Source: Coprinus comatus (taxonomy: Eukaryota > Basidiomycota > Agaricomycetes > Agaricales > Agaricaceae). Taken from it: DNA of 62,538 nucleotides. Shown here in pieces: positions 46,226-59,002 of the stretch; the first letter of the stretch is position 1, and each line of letters begins with the position of its first letter. Location: assembly GCA_034638255.1 (NCBI GenBank), contig JAWPGT010000107.1:1-62538 (forward strand), given 5' to 3'. The notes under the pieces are model-generated. The model saw only the letters and a list, made by a program, of their open reading frames with translations, was not told where the DNA came from and did not search any database. The translations under genes were made by a program, and so were the position numbers.

Positions 46226-48255
46226 CGCCCAGAACACAGCCATCCGTCATCTCATGACAGAAGGTGAATACCTTCCTCCCCACATATTCATGGGTGGAGA
46301 CTTCAACTGTCATTCCTCAGTCTGGAACCCTGAGGTAGACCACCACCATACCATGGCACAGAATATCTTAGATTTTGCATCAGACATTAGCCTAGATCTG
46401 GTTCTCCCAAGGAATCCAGGTGCTACCCATATTCCCCATGCAGCCGGTCTATGATCTACAGTCATAGATCTGGTATTTGCCCCCATCACTCAGAGCATCA
46501 ACCTAGTTCCTGAGCGGCGCCCAGACCTGAGGGGTCCATTGGATCATGTTCCATTGACCCTTACATATCCCATCCCTGTCACCAAGACAGGGATACACCG
46601 CAAAGTATTACCAAAGGATTCTGATGAGGAGGTTTCCTTTCTTAATGCTTGTATTCAGGGCCTTGGCCAGCTAGCTGGAATAGCCCTAACTACAGAGGTA
46701 GAGGTGAAGGGGATGGCTTCGGCTATCTCTCAAATCTTTTCTCAGGCCTGGAATACCAGTGCCAAGAATGCCTTCCTTTCTTCAAGAGCAAAATCCTGGT
46801 GGAACCAGGAATGTTCAGATACGCTTCAGACCTATAGGGAGAGCAGACTCCCTGAGGACTTTGCCATATTCCGCAGAACAATAAGGGCTGCAAAGTGGGT
46901 CTTCTTTGATGCCAAAGTCAAGGAGATTGCTACCACCAACAAGTGACCTTGGGACCTCATGGATTGGGTCAAAGCTCGCAAACTCCCAGCATGTGAGGCC
47001 ATTCAATACAATGGCCGACCCTGCCATGATCTCAACACCCTTTGGGGTGTACTTAATGGTACCTACAATGCAGCTTCCAACCGCCCTGTAGATGTCCATA
47101 TCCTTGATGCTCTTCCTAACCTCCCTGAAAGAGAATGGAAGTCATTTTCACAGCATGAGCTGAAGGAAGCCCTTGATGGGTGTGCCTCCAACTCTGCCCC
47201 TGGCCCAGATCATATCACATGGTCTCACCTGAAGCACATAGTAGCAGATGACAACTGCTGCAAAGTACTCATCGACCTTGCTAGTGCCTGCATGCATGTA
47301 GGGCATTGGCCAGATCACTTTAAGGAGTCTGTGTCGGTTATTATACCAAAACCAGGCAAAGCCTCATACGCTACCCCAAAGGCATTCCGGCCTATTGTGC
47401 TGTTGAACACCTTAGGGAAACTCATTGAGAAAATGATCTCAACTCGTCTCCAATTTGACTGTGTCAAATGGAACATTTTCCATCCAAATCAATGTGGGGG
47501 CATTATCCAATGCTCCACTGAAGATGCAGGGATGTACCTCACCCATATAGTGCAAGCTGGATGGGCTAGAGGCCTCAAGACAAGCATTATTGCCTTTGAT
47601 ATTGCTCAGTTCTTTCCTTTATTGAACCATGACATGCTCATGGCGATATTACACAAACAAGGATTTGGACCACATGTGGCTGGATTCTTTGCATCATATC
47701 TGGTTGGGAGAGAGACCTCCTATTTGTGGAATAACTTCCAATCAGATCCATTTGCAGCCTCAGTAGGAGTGGGCCAGGGCTCTGCCTTGTCACCAGTACT
47801 ATCTGCACTTTACATGTCCCCAGTAATGAAGTTGTTTGATTTACAGGCACACAATCTGAGGTCCACAATGGTCTCCTATGTGGATGATGGTACTATCCTG
47901 GCCCAGGCCAAGACTCCAGCAGACAATATACCTACACTCCAAAGAGCATATGGAATTGTTCATAATATCCTCACATCTTTTGGACTTGTTATGGAACATG
48001 ACAAGTCTGAAGTATTCCACTTTGCGCACAAGCCAAACAACACAGAAAACCCAGCCATTGACCTGGGATTTCCTCCATTTACTGAAGACACTCCTCTGCG
48101 CCCCAAACCATATTGGAGGTACTTGGGATTTTACTTTGACCGTGCTCTTACTTTTAAAGAGCATGTCCGCTTCTACTCTACTAAGGCATTGTCCACTGTG
48201 AAAGCTATGGGCATGCTTGGTAATTCAACCTGAGGACTCCTTCCACAGCAGAAGC
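46226..48255 (+). mobile_element. LINE #1 left part (5'-truncated, EN-RT)
   Basis: Begins inside the endonuclease domain at HIFMGGDFNCHSSVW, directly after a 23-nt T tract (46203-46225). It continues through TVIDLVF, the RT domain with AFDIAQFFP (about 47597), GVGQGSALSP (47770) and SYVDDGTI (47875), to GLLPQQK, where Copia C starts. Stops at about 46454, 46944 and 48231 are TGA. The right part is at 59298-59940. CATTTTTTTTT at 46201-46211 is repeated after the poly-A at 59941-59951, giving an 11-bp target duplication suited to T-rich target priming. Confidence 0.88.
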
Positions 48256-48550
48256 TGTAAGCGCAGGAACGTAGAGCACGACGGGACGCGTAGATTAACG
48301 AAGGAACAAAGGTGATTGATTAAGAAATGAATGAGTTACACTGCAGACAATGGTATGAGACTAGAACATGATGTTATACTATAACTACTCACCTGCAGAC
48401 AATGGTATGAGACTAGAAGGTCACCAAGTGTCTGCAGGACGCTTCTACAAGCTGTGACATCACACAGTAACACCACATGATCAGAAAAGCGATCACAAGC
48501 TACAACTCCATCAACTACTGACATTGGGACTGTCTGGAGCAATCCTGACA
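48256..48550 (-). repeat. Copia C 3' LTR (295 bp)
   Basis: Differs from the 5' LTR at 59003-59297 at one position (GTCTGG here, GCCTGG there). The left flank GAAGC does not match the right flank TCACT of the element. Confidence 0.92.
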
Positions 48551-49040
48551 TACCCCCCTGATCTAGACAGTCCAAACAAACAATGGAAGAGAAAGGGAAT
48601 CATGATGAAAGACCAAGAAGAGGAACAAGATGAGAAACAACCTTGGGTTGAACAGCCTTGGTAAAGATGTCTGCAAGTTGTTCAGAGGTAGGAATGTAGA
48701 CAGGGGAAATGATCTTCCTTTGGACAACTTCTCTGAGCCAGGAAAAGCGCAAATCAAGCTGTTTCATCCTACCATGGTGTTCAGGATTCTTGGACATAGT
48801 TATTGCTGACTGGTTGTCAATGTAGTGAGGACCATCCTACAGCTGCACCACACACCAGAGTCACATATCCACCTGTTGCCCTTCCTGTAGCCTGACAGGA
48901 ACCATGTGAGGCATCTGTAAACGTCACAAATGGCTCATTGGACGCCAAATCACCTCTATAAACCAGCTTGTAGCCCATAGTACCCTTCAAATAGCGAAAT
49001 AAATGCTTCACAGCTGCCCAATGAGCTGGACCTGGGGCAT
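48256..49040 (-). mobile_element. Copia C 3' part: RNase H end and 3' LTR
   Basis: Minus strand: PGPAHWAAVKHLFRYLKGT at the LINE #2 edge, RNase H FTDASHGSCQATGRATGGYV, then a jump from VGWSS to YIDNQSAITMSKNPEHHGRM that lacks roughly 35 usually conserved residues including the STTEAEY region, IYIPTSEQLADIFTKA-like C-terminus, purine tract CAGGGGGGTA and the 295-bp 3' LTR (48256-48550). Confidence 0.85.
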
Positions 49041-49142
49041 CGCTTCTTGATCTGTTACCACCACCTGCCTAATTGAGAAACCACCCACCAGCAACTTGTA
49101 CCTCCAATTTCTCATCCCCTGGCCGGCAGTTTCACTTGAAAC

Positions 49143-51107
49143 TTGGTATCCCAAATGCCACAAACACCCTCTCACCCTGTTCCAAATTTGAGGCGGTCAC
49201 TTTATCCTGTTAACCCGGGAGAAGGTGATCTTTCCCCAGATGCTCCCATGAACCCCAACACTCCCCTGGACCTCCAGGGCACTTCTAGTGCTCATTATGC
49301 ACTCAACAGCGGACTTGGCCTTGATGCCCGAGGACGTTATACTGGTACACTCCCTTCCCAAAGTCGTAGGGAGCCCTCATCTAGGCATTCTTCTCATAGG
49401 AGGAGCCACTCCTTATCATCCAATCCATCTCCGGATCATAGCCGCCCCAGTTCTCCTCACCTTGCCTTGCCGTTTGGAGTGGAGGAAGAAATATCTCGTA
49501 TCCCCGTCCCTCCCCAACGATCAGGCGATCAGGAGGAATATGAGGGTAATATGAAGGAAATAGACGAAACACTTGGCAGGATTGCTAAGTGGCTCACTGT
49601 TCCTGCTCCTGAAGGTATTAACCCTCATTCTGAGCTTCATAAATCCCTAGCCTCCACTATTCTAGAGTTTGGTGAGGCCCTTGTATCTTCTGCTTTGCTG
49701 AAGTCAGGATTGGCTCCCGGTTTGCTCCCAAGAGTTTGAGGGCTAACCTGGCTAGTACTCTCGGCGTCTCTGCTCATGGGCAGGCACCTTCTACCCCCCG
49801 GGTGTTGCTGCAACAGGATCCTGCTGCACCACACCCAATTCCATTCACTCCTCCTCGCCTGGATCCAGGCGTTGAGGCAGATGTCGAGATGACTCCAGTT
49901 CCCCCCTCAGGCAAGAGCAAGGGGCCAGCTGCTATTCCACCAGTTGCTACCCCAGCTCCTGCGCCCTCTGCTCCTACAGGTCCAGCTAACCATGCTCGTC
50001 GTGGTCCTCCTCCTGTTGTTCCTCTTGCTACTAAGCCCAAGGGTAGACGTACCTTTGCGCAAGCAGCCCGACAGAATCTGTCACCTCAACCAGCGAATAC
50101 ATCCTCTTCTGAAGCCCTTGTGGCTTTGGCAAAGGTGTTTCCTAGTTTGTCTCCTGAGCGGTTGGTAGCTCTTGCCAACCAAGCCTCCTCACCGTCATCC
50201 CCCAAGTCCTCTCGTCGACCTCGGATGACTACCTCTGGCCCAACACGGCGCCAAGTCCTCCTTGTTCTTGAGACCTACCAAGACAAGCCCACTGCGTCAA
50301 TCACCGAAGCTGCAAACCGAGCTTTGGTATCAGCCAAATCAACTGTTCGGGTAGAATCAACGAGCAGAGCATATGACGGCTTTTCAATGGCCACCACCAC
50401 TGTTGCTTTGCCTAAGGATCTGGAGGTCCTTCAGGCAAGTATGGTCCGTCTTTTTGGAGAAGCGTCCAGCCCATCCTGCCACCTCCCCGCATCCAAGTCT
50501 TACCTCAAGATTCTGGATGTCCCTATCACTCTGCATGATATACGCACCACTCCCCAGGACATTGAGGCCGCTATGAGGTCTTCAAACCTGTCAGATCATT
50601 TTGCGCTGGTTGGCTCTCCCCGCCTAGTTCGCAACTCAGCCAAGGCAGACACAGTTACAGTCTGGTTTGACATATGGGACTCTGCAAAGTACACGCGCTA
50701 AGGGTCTTGTCAACAGAACCCTTCACATCGGCTCTTATACCTGCTACATCCGAGCAGCACGGGCCAACCCGGGGGTTGCTCTCTGCCAGCGTTGCTGGAA
50801 GTGGGGCCATCCAACCAATACATGTCGAGCTCAAGCTCTCAAGTGTCCTCGCTGTGGAGGTCCTCACAAGGAAGACCACCATCGTCAATTCTGTGGATCA
50901 TGTAAGGGGAATGCTAAGGCTACTCCTCCTGTCCTCCCCACTCCTGCCAACGAAGATTGTCCTCATGCTGCTCGTTGTCTCAACTGTAAGGGTGCTCATC
51001 ACGCCCATGAGCGCAAGTGCTCATTCTGGAAACACCGCTTTGACTCTGCTTGGATTCAACGGCGCTATCAAGAGTCCAGGGACTCTAAATCCGGGGGTAA
51101 TTTATGA
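49143..51107 (+). pseudogene. LINE #2 ORF1 (gag-like RNA-binding protein)
   Basis: Three overlapping frames (49143-49739, 49736-50701, 50667-51107) make one ORF1 if two single-base shifts are allowed, near 49730 and 50700. The N-terminus is Ser/Pro-rich, with LGRIAKWLTVPAPEG and PPPVVPLATKPKGRRTFAQA, then a folded central domain around LASMVRLFGEASS-like QASMVRLFGEASS and the knuckles CQRCWKWGHPTNTC, CPRCGGPHKEDHH and CLNCKGAHHAHERKC. It likely binds the LINE RNA. The TGA stop at 51105-51107 overlaps the ORF2 start by ATGA. Confidence 0.82.
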
Positions 51108-54100
51108 TGGACAACCCTAACCAACAAGTAAGGGGGTCTAGGGAGGTTGTTCATGATATCCACATTATTTCTTTCAACGTTAACCGCAACTATGGAAACG
51201 TTGACTATCTTCTCGAGCATCTTAAATCTGATTTTGATGTTTTCTTTATTCAAGAACCACCCTGGCGGACGGTTCGACAAGCTCCTTCTTCTTCTAATCC
51301 TGAGGGGGAAGATGTTATTGGTGCTCCTATTCATCCCGAGTGGCTGTATATGGTGCGCCCCCCAACTGCCCAGGAGGCAGCTCCACGTGTTATGGCCTAT
51401 GTCCATAATCGTCTTCAAAGTCTGAGGCCGTCTATGCGACGTGACCTCATTGACCACAGGGACATCCTCATTCTCTCTTTGTTCCAGGGAGGTGAGACCA
51501 TGAACCTGATGAATGTCTACAACGACGACCAGAACTCTGCTATGAGGCTCCTCCAGGCCCAGGCAGATCATCTACCTTCTCATGTATTTATGGGTGGGGA
51601 CTTCAATTGCCGATCATCGGTGTGGGATCCTGAATGGAACCAACATCATACTTGGGCGCAAACCATCCTGGATTTTGCATCTGACCTCAGCCTGGACCTT
51701 TCTCTTCCTCAAGTTCCTGGCCCTACCCACATCCCATTCGCTCAAGGTCTTAACCCCACTGTTATTGACCTTGTCTTTGTCCCCATACCTCAGAGTCTTA
51801 ATCTTCGACCAGAGCTCCGGCCCGACCTCCAGGGACCTTCGGATCACATCCCGATGGCCCTGACATTTCCTGTCAACCCTGTTCGCACTGGGGTCCGACG
51901 TAAGGTTCTGCCAAAGAAGTCTGATGAAGAGAAGAACTTTGTCAATACGTCAATGGTGATGATTGGCCTGTTGAAAGACCGGCTTCTGACTCCCCTGACC
52001 TGGTGGAGGAGCTTGCTTCAGCTATCTCCCGAACCTTCTCTGATGCCTGGGACGCCAGTGCAAAGGAGGTCTTTATTTCACCTGCTGCCAAGTCGTGGTG
52101 GGATGATCAGTGCAGTGAGACGCTTCAAGCCTACAGGGCCAACCGCACTCCAGAGGGTTACTCCTCATTTCGCAAGGCTGTACGGTCTGCTAAGCGCAAG
52201 TTCTTTGACGGCAAGGTCAAGGAAATTGCAACTACCAACAAGTGTCCTTGGGATCTCATGAACTGGGTCCAGGCTCGCAAACTCCCTGCATGTGAAGCTA
52301 TTCAGTACAATGGCCACCCGTGTCACGATCTGGACAACCTATGGGATGCTCTCAACGGCACATACAATGTGGCCTCTGACCGTGCTGTAGATGTCTCTGT
52401 TTTGGACGAACTTCCTGATCTCCCTAGTCAGAATTGGCAGTTGTTCTCTGAACAGGAGCTAGAGGATGCACTTGACGGGTGTGCTTCTAACTCTTCCCCT
52501 GGTCCTGATCATGTTACATGGTCCCATCTCAAGTGCATTGTGGCTGATGATGACTGTCGCAGTGTGCTGATCAATCTTGCCAATTCCTGCATGTCAGTGG
52601 GATACTGGCCTCGTCACTTCAAGGAGTCTGTCTCTGTGATCATTCCAAAGCCGGGTAAGGCCTCTTATGCCACTCCCAAATATTTCTGCCCCATTGTGCT
52701 TCTTAACACAGTGGGCAAGCTTATTGAGAAGATGATCTCAACTCGACTCCAGTTTGATTGTGTCAAATGGGGAGTCTTTCATCCTAATCAGTGTGGCGGC
52801 ATCATCCAGCGCTCTACTGAAGATGCGGGTATGTACCTCACCCATCTGGTTCGTGCCGGGTGGTCTAAAGGTCTCAAGACAAGCGTGGTTGCCTTTGACA
52901 TCGCTCAGTTCTTCCCCTCTCTGAATCATACCATGATCATGGCGATTCTTCGCAAGCAAGGATTTGGACCTCAAGTGGGTGGATTCTTTGCTTCATACCT
53001 TGTTGGGAGAGAGACGGCGTACCTCTGGAACTCTTTCCAATCCCAGTTCTTCGAGGCGTCAGTGGGGGTAGGTCAAGGCTCTGCCTTATCTCCAGTGATG
53101 TCTGCTATTTTCATTGCCCCGGTGATGAAGATCTTCGACATTCGTGCACTTGGTCTTGGGTGCACCATGCTCTCATATGTTGATGATGGTACTATTGTTG
53201 CACAAGGCAAGACATGGGATGAGAATATTACTACTCTGCAAGGAGGGTATGGCATCTCCCATGATCTGTTTACATCGTTTGGACTTGTTCTGGAACATAA
53301 CAAGTCTGAAGTATTCCATTTCTCTCGCAAAACTGGTGATGAGAATCCGTCTATTGACCTTGGCTTTGTCCCCTACACTGGCCTCACTCCTCTCCGTCCC
53401 AAGGTATACTGGCGATACCTTGGGTTCTTCTTTGATCGTGCTCTCAACTTCCATGAACACGTTCGTTTCTACTCTACCAAGGCTCTATCTACTGTCAAGT
53501 CAATGGGGATGCTTGGTAACTCATCTAGGGGTCTTCTCCCACAACAGAAGTGTCTTCTCTACCGATCCTGTGTTATGCCCATTGCAACATATGGCCATCG
53601 ACTCTGGTTCTTCAATGGTGCCCGGAACAAAGGTGCTGTGAAATCCCTCAATATTATGCAGTGTAAAGCTGCACTGTGGATCACTGGTGCTTTTTGCACT
53701 TCCCCCACTGGTGGGACTGAAGCTCTTGCTGGCCTCATTCCCATTGGACTCCATCTCAAGAAGCTATCTGAATGTACAATCTTCAGGCTAGCAACTCTCC
53801 ATCCTACCCACCCTCTCTGAGCTCTGCTGGATAGGCCATTCTCTGGTGCTGCACCCCCACATCGCCGATCCATTGCCAACATGACTGAAGCTCAGAAGTG
53901 TAAAGTCAAGTCTACTCTCCTGGAAGCCAACAAGCGGCTCCCAGAACTTGGTGAGGTATTCAACCCTATGGTGGATGAAGCTCGCCCTGGATCTCGCTTA
54001 TTGGACCTGTTCTCTACCCGGATCAAGTTCACAGCATACATCAAACCAAGTGAAGATGCCACTCAGCACCTTCACACTTATGTCTCAAAATTGGATGTGT

Positions 54101-54999
54101 TTCTTGACGACATCCGGGGTGATCCACAGGGTGCCTATGTAGCGGCAGATGCAAGTCTGCCTCTTACAGGTACTCACCAGGTTATTTCAGCAGCCATGGT
54201 ATTTCAGGGGGGACACTGTCTATCTCAGAGACAGGTCGCTGGAAAGGTAACAGCTCCAGGAGGGGAGTTATTTGCTATTCGTATGGGCATCCAGAAGGCT
54301 TTGGCCTTTCCAGATGTTTGTCGCTTGTTTGTCTTTACTGATTCCATTGCTTTGGCAAGGCGATCAGTAAGTCCAGTTGCTACCTCAGGTCAGAGTCAGG
54401 CATTGGCTGTGATATGTTCTCTAGAAGACTGGTTCACTCATGTCCCAGGCTCCTCCATCCACTTCATCCATGTCCCTTCTAAGGCTCAATGGTTGATCCA
54501 TCAGCAAGCTCATCAACTTGCCACCTCCCTTCGCATCCCTATGGGCTGCAATCCACTTTCCTCTCTTGAACGACTCCGTCAAGATTGTACTCAACAATGC
54601 AAGGATAAATGGACTACCCTATTCCAATCTCCTTCATATCGCGGTCACAACTTCCTTGATCTTGCTGGGGGCAAGGGTCGTCGCCTCCAGCCGGATTACC
54701 TCAAGGGGGGAAGTTGGCTCCCACTTGCATCTGCATCCCTGTCCCTTTCGACTCATATGTGCCGCGCCATCCTCAACCACGCTCCTATAGGTGACTATCG
54801 ACGTCGGTTCCATCCAACTCTCTCTGCTGGGTGCCCTTGTGGGCACCAGCTTCAAACTCGTACTCATATCTTGGCTACATGTAGAGAGTATCATTGACAC
54901 GGAGGTCTCCCGGTTTCAGCCGAAGGACTTGTGGAATTTCTGACTCGCAATCCTCAAGCATTTGCATTCAGGCCTGAACATATTGATGGTGTGGGATAA
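51104..54999 (+). pseudogene. LINE #2 ORF2 (EN-RT-RNase H), one shift and two TGA stops
   Basis: Endonuclease (51160-51860): ISFNVNR, FFIQEPPW, FMGGDFNCRSSVWDP, TVIDLVFVP and SDHIPM. A one-base shift occurs near 51960-52000. RT (52003-53820): SSPGPDHVTWSHLK, SVSVIIPKPGKASYATPK, VAFDIAQFFPSLNH, GVGQGSALSPV and LSYVDDGTIVAQ. A TGA at 53818-53820 is one change from CGA. RNase H (from about 54120): YVAADASLP, GGELFAIRMG and VFTDSIAL. A second TGA at 54895 precedes the end HGGLPVSAEGLVEFL, stopping at TAA about 54997. CPCGHQLQTRTHILATC is the C-terminal Cys/His motif. Few lesions mean a fairly young copy. Confidence 0.9.
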
Positions 55000-55271
55000 C
55001 ACGAGTGTGAAGGGGTCTAGGGAGTGCTTCAGTTGTGGAGCTGGAGGGAGGGTTCTTGGGGGAATGGAGTGTTTGTTCATTCTGGCGTCCTTTCTTTTTC
55101 TTTCTTTTCTTTTCTGCTTCAAAGAGGTGTCTTTTCCTTTCTTCTTCTATCTCTATTTGGTTAGGCGTTAAACTAATCTCTCTCTCGAGTGTAGCGTGTG
55201 GTGCACTTTAATCCAGTTAGCCAGACTGTTTCTGTATGTATGATATTTGTAGGTACTATGTATTTACATCT

Positions 55272-55290
55272 GCGACCCCTTCGGGGTCGC
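55272..55290 (+). other. LINE 3'-end stem-loop
   Basis: GCGACCCC-TTC-GGGGTCGC, perfect 8-bp stem, 43 nt before the poly-A. LINE #1 has GCAACCCC-TCT-GGGGTTGC at 59869-59887, with one pair changed on both sides. It may be the RT recognition structure. Confidence 0.7.
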
Positions 55291-55352
55291 TAGCGGACTG
55301 TGTACGTGCACCGCGAATATAAATTCTGATGTCAAAAAAAAAAAAAAAAAAA

Positions 55353-58300
55353 GTGAGCTGAGAGTTCCTTGACTGTGTCATCCATGGCCTTGTCATCCTT
55401 CGAAGCAAGAGTAATGTCATCAATGAAGACAGGAACAATGACCTTGACTGGACCTTTGGAGTAGAGATAGATAGAACTGTCAGATTGGAGTCTGGTGTAG
55501 CCAAGAGAGATGAAAATGGAGTGTAACTTCTTGTTCCACTGCCTGGCAGCTTGCTTGAGGCCATAGAGCGACTTCCTGAGCCTAAAAACCATGTTTGGAG
55601 CGCCCTGGTGATATCCTTCAGGTTGCTTCATGTAAATCTCTTCCTCCAGGTCTCCATAAGTGAAGGCAGATGAAATATCCAAAGAGCACAGTTTGTAGCC
55701 CTCTTTAGCAGCCAGAGCAACAATGAGTCTAAGAGAAGCAGGCTGAAAAGTAGGAGCAAAAACCTCAGTGTAATCATAACCAGGCCTCTGTGCATAGCCC
55801 TTGGCCACAATGCGAGCTTTGTAGCGCTCTATAGAGCCATCTGGGTTCTCTTTCACCTTGTAAACCCATCCAGACTTGATAGCCTTCTGTCCTGAAGGCA
55901 AAGGAACGAGTTCCCATGTCCCATTAGCCTCCAGGATCCCAAACTCCTTATCCATAGCTTCTTTCCAATCTTCGGATGCACAGGACTCCATAGCAGTCTT
56001 GAAGGAGCCAGGTTCACCACCAGTAACAGCTCCAGCAAACTCTACCACCCGAAAATCTTCATCATTCATGTAGAGAGCCAACTCTTCAAGCTCATCATCA
56101 TCATCATTATCATTCCCATTGTTCTGAGCTACTGGAGCTGGTTCAACTGGTAGTCTAGCTATAGGACGACGTTTTAGCTGTTCTTTGGCATCCCACCAGT
56201 TGTAGGGACCTGTTCTGATGCGAGTACCTTGTCTTCTAGCTGGTGGTTCACCTGAGGGAGGTTGATGGTGGACAGGAGTGGTAGGAGGAGGCAAAGAAGA
56301 AGATGGAGGCATTGGAGGTGTAGATGGAGGTGAATGCTTTGGTGACAGTGTTGGTGATGGAGATGGAACAGGTTCTTGAAGAGGAATTGGAGCCACAGGA
56401 GGTAAAGCGACTGCAGGGAGAGCAGGAGGAACAATTGGAGCTGCAGGAGCAACTACAGAATGTGAAACACTACCCCCCTCATCTTCAGAAGCTGAAACAT
56501 CGTCAGGAGGAGGAATAGAAGAGCTAGAGGGCAAAGAAAGCGAAGTAGAGGCAGGAGATAGTGTTTCAGACAGCCCAAAGTCAGGAATAGCATCCATTTT
56601 CGCTTTTGAGAGCCCAGGGAACCATCTCTCATCAAACTGAGCAGTCTCAGAGATGATAACCTTCCTTGTAGTTGGGTTGTAGAACTTCCAGCCCTTGTAG
56701 CCAGTGGGATATCCCAGAAAAACGCATTTTTCCATATGAGGCTCCAGAGATTTCCTTTTATCCTTCTGAATATAGACATAGGCAGTGCAGCCCCATACTC
56801 TGAGGTGGGAAACGTCGGGTTTTCGCTTATAGAAGGCCTCATAAGGTGTAGTATTGGGTAGAGGTGAGGTGGGAAGGAAATTCCAAACATGAACCATGGC
56901 AGCCAGACATTCACCCCAGAAAGATGGAGGTAAACCTGACTCTGAGAGCATTGTGGTGATTCTCTCACCCATAGTGCGATTGGAGCGCTCTGCTAGGCCA
57001 TTCTGCTGTGGTCTATTGCGAGTAGAATGTCTCCTTTCAATGCCACACTGAGTTGTGAAGGAGATGAACACTTTAGACATGTATTCACCCCCTTTATCAT
57101 CCTGTAGAGCCTTGATCTTGGTCCCCAGCTGGTTCTCAGCCCATGATTTGTATGCTTTGAATGCTTCAAAGGCTTCTGACTTGGCCTTGAGTAGGTACAC
57201 AGCCCGAAAACGCGTAGAATTGTCAATAAACGTCACCCAGTACTTGTAGCCTTGAGCTGTAGCTATAGGAAGCGGTCCATGAAGATCTGAGTGCACCAGA
57301 TCGAGTGGGGAGCGAGTATGGTGTGTAGAAGGAGGGAATGAGGCTGAATGCATCTTCCCAGCGAGACAGGGCTCACAAATCGCGTCAGGGAGCGTTCCAG
57401 AGACCAGGGAAAGGCCAGTAACAAGTTCCTGACTGATTAGCTTCTTCAAATCAGCAAGATTATGGTGTATAAGGCGTCTGTGCCACAGGGAAAGGTCAAG
57501 GGGGAGTGTAGAGGCTGAAAATGCGGTCTCTGAAGCCACCACAGTGCCATTGAGCAAAGCATTGTTGGATTCAGTGATGGTAGCAGTGAATAGAGTCTTC
57601 CTATCCTTCCTGAAGGCCAGAGAGTGTGAAGAAATATTAATATTGAAGCCTTTATGGCGGGTAAGGTAAAAGACAAGCCAGCAGATTGTTCCTTAAAGCA
57701 GGAATATGTAAAACTCTTGAAAACTCGACCACTCTCCCCTTCTTTCCTCTCAACAATGGCTGAAACATCACTGAACCCATTCCAACTGCAAAAACAACAG
57801 AATTGTCTGCTAAGCGGACAGGAATGCGAGTTTGGGAGTAGGTCTTGAACCAGTGAAGGTGTGGGGTCATATGAGAAGTGGCCCCAGTGTCTGCAAGCCA
57901 ATGAAAGTCAGCATCCAGCTGAAGAGGTGATGAAGAAGAGGAAGAAGAGAGACAACTTGCATTGCCAGCAAATTCCTTGATGCAGGCGGCCGATTCAGTG
58001 ATTGAGGCAGTGGGAGAAGGTGTAGGAGCTTCTGATGCCTTGTTGGCCTGAGTTTGACGCGAATTGGAACGCTTTTGAGCGTTTTCTACAGCCTTCTTCT
58101 GAGCCTTCTCATACTGCCAGCATTTGGCCATAACATGACCAGACCTGCTACAAAAATCGCATTTCTGAGACAAGGAGGAGGGCTGGGACCTTGCCGAAAA
58201 AGCAGAGGCATGGGAGGGAAGGTCTACTGCCCTTCTACGACGTTGAATTTCCTCACTGATGAATGCCTGGTGGATGGTGGCCTTGTCAAGTTTGTCAAGG

Positions 58301-58909
58301 AGCAGGAGGTGGGAAGTGAAGGAGGAGTAATCCTCAGATGGGAGGGCTCTAATAAGAGCCATGGAAGCGAGTTCTTCATCCAGGGAGGCCAGAGAGAAGC
58401 CCTGTGGCCGAAGATCTTTGATTTTCTTCATACATTCCTCCACCCTGTTGATCAAAGACTGCAAAGATTCATCATCCCCCTTCCTAATGCTAAAAAGGTC
58501 ATCATAGCTGTTGAACCTTGCCCCAGGCCTCTTCTGCAAATGCACCCCCTCCAAACTCTTCCACATCTTGCATGGATCATCCTGAATCCCATTGAAATGA
58601 ATCCTCTGCTCTGGCTCAACCATGAGGAACAACCAGCCAGCAGCCTTGTCAGCCTTGGCTTCCCAAGCATCTAGAGCCTCAGAATGAGAGGCAGGGGTTG
58701 GTGCAGAAGGGGAAGAAGTAGTGGTTGACTCTGTGGTAGTGGCAGTGTGTTGTTGAAGAAACAGCAGGTGGGGAAGGGGTAGGCTTGGAGTAGGCACCTG
58801 AAACGACTTTCCAGAGCCCTGAAGCACGGAACCACGCTTCCATTTTGCCTACCCAGGTAGAGTAGTTGGTACTGTTGAGTTTGACAAAGTTTGGTGATGA
58901 GGAAGCCAT
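55353..58909 (-). pseudogene. Copia C gag-pol, two frameshifts, truncated in RT
   Basis: Gag starts MASSSPNFVKLNSTNYSTW at 58909. A shift near 58750 moves to the 391-codon frame (58827-57652) with UBN2-type gag text MWKSLEGVHLQKRPGARFNS, knuckle CDFCSRSGHVMAKC and protease WLADTGATSHMT. A run of T near 57670 adds one base, shifting to the 741-codon frame (57557-55353): LWHHRLIHHNLADL, HSDLHGP, QDDKGGEYMSK, NGLAERSNRTMGERI, a long Pro/Ser linker, RT GSIERYKARIVAKGYAQ, LYGLKQAARQW and VFIDDI in place of the usual YVDD. No internal stops occur apart from the shifts. Confidence 0.9.
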
Positions 58910-59002
58910 ATTTGATAGAGAAAATGCGAAAATAGTGCAGAGACTGAGTGTGTGTGAGATAAAAACGCGTCTGTAAGTCTTTAAAGCGCGGGGCCCATAA
59001 CC

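Larger units (their letters stand above)
49041..55352 (+). mobile_element. LINE #2, Tad-like, long copy inside Copia C
   Basis: A 5' UTR whose start is shared with LINE #3, ORF1 (49143-51107) and ORF2 (51104-54999), a 3' UTR with a stem-loop (55272-55290) and 19 A at 55334-55352. The architecture (ORF1 with CCHC knuckles, ORF2 with endonuclease, RT, RNase H and a C-terminal Cys/His motif) matches fungal Tad-type LINEs. No target duplication is visible, and Copia C sequence is missing at the junction. Confidence 0.9.

Noticed and set aside
55332..55352. C-terminal Phe run of the Copia C frame
   Set aside because: It is the LINE #2 poly-A tail read on the opposite strand, not protein.
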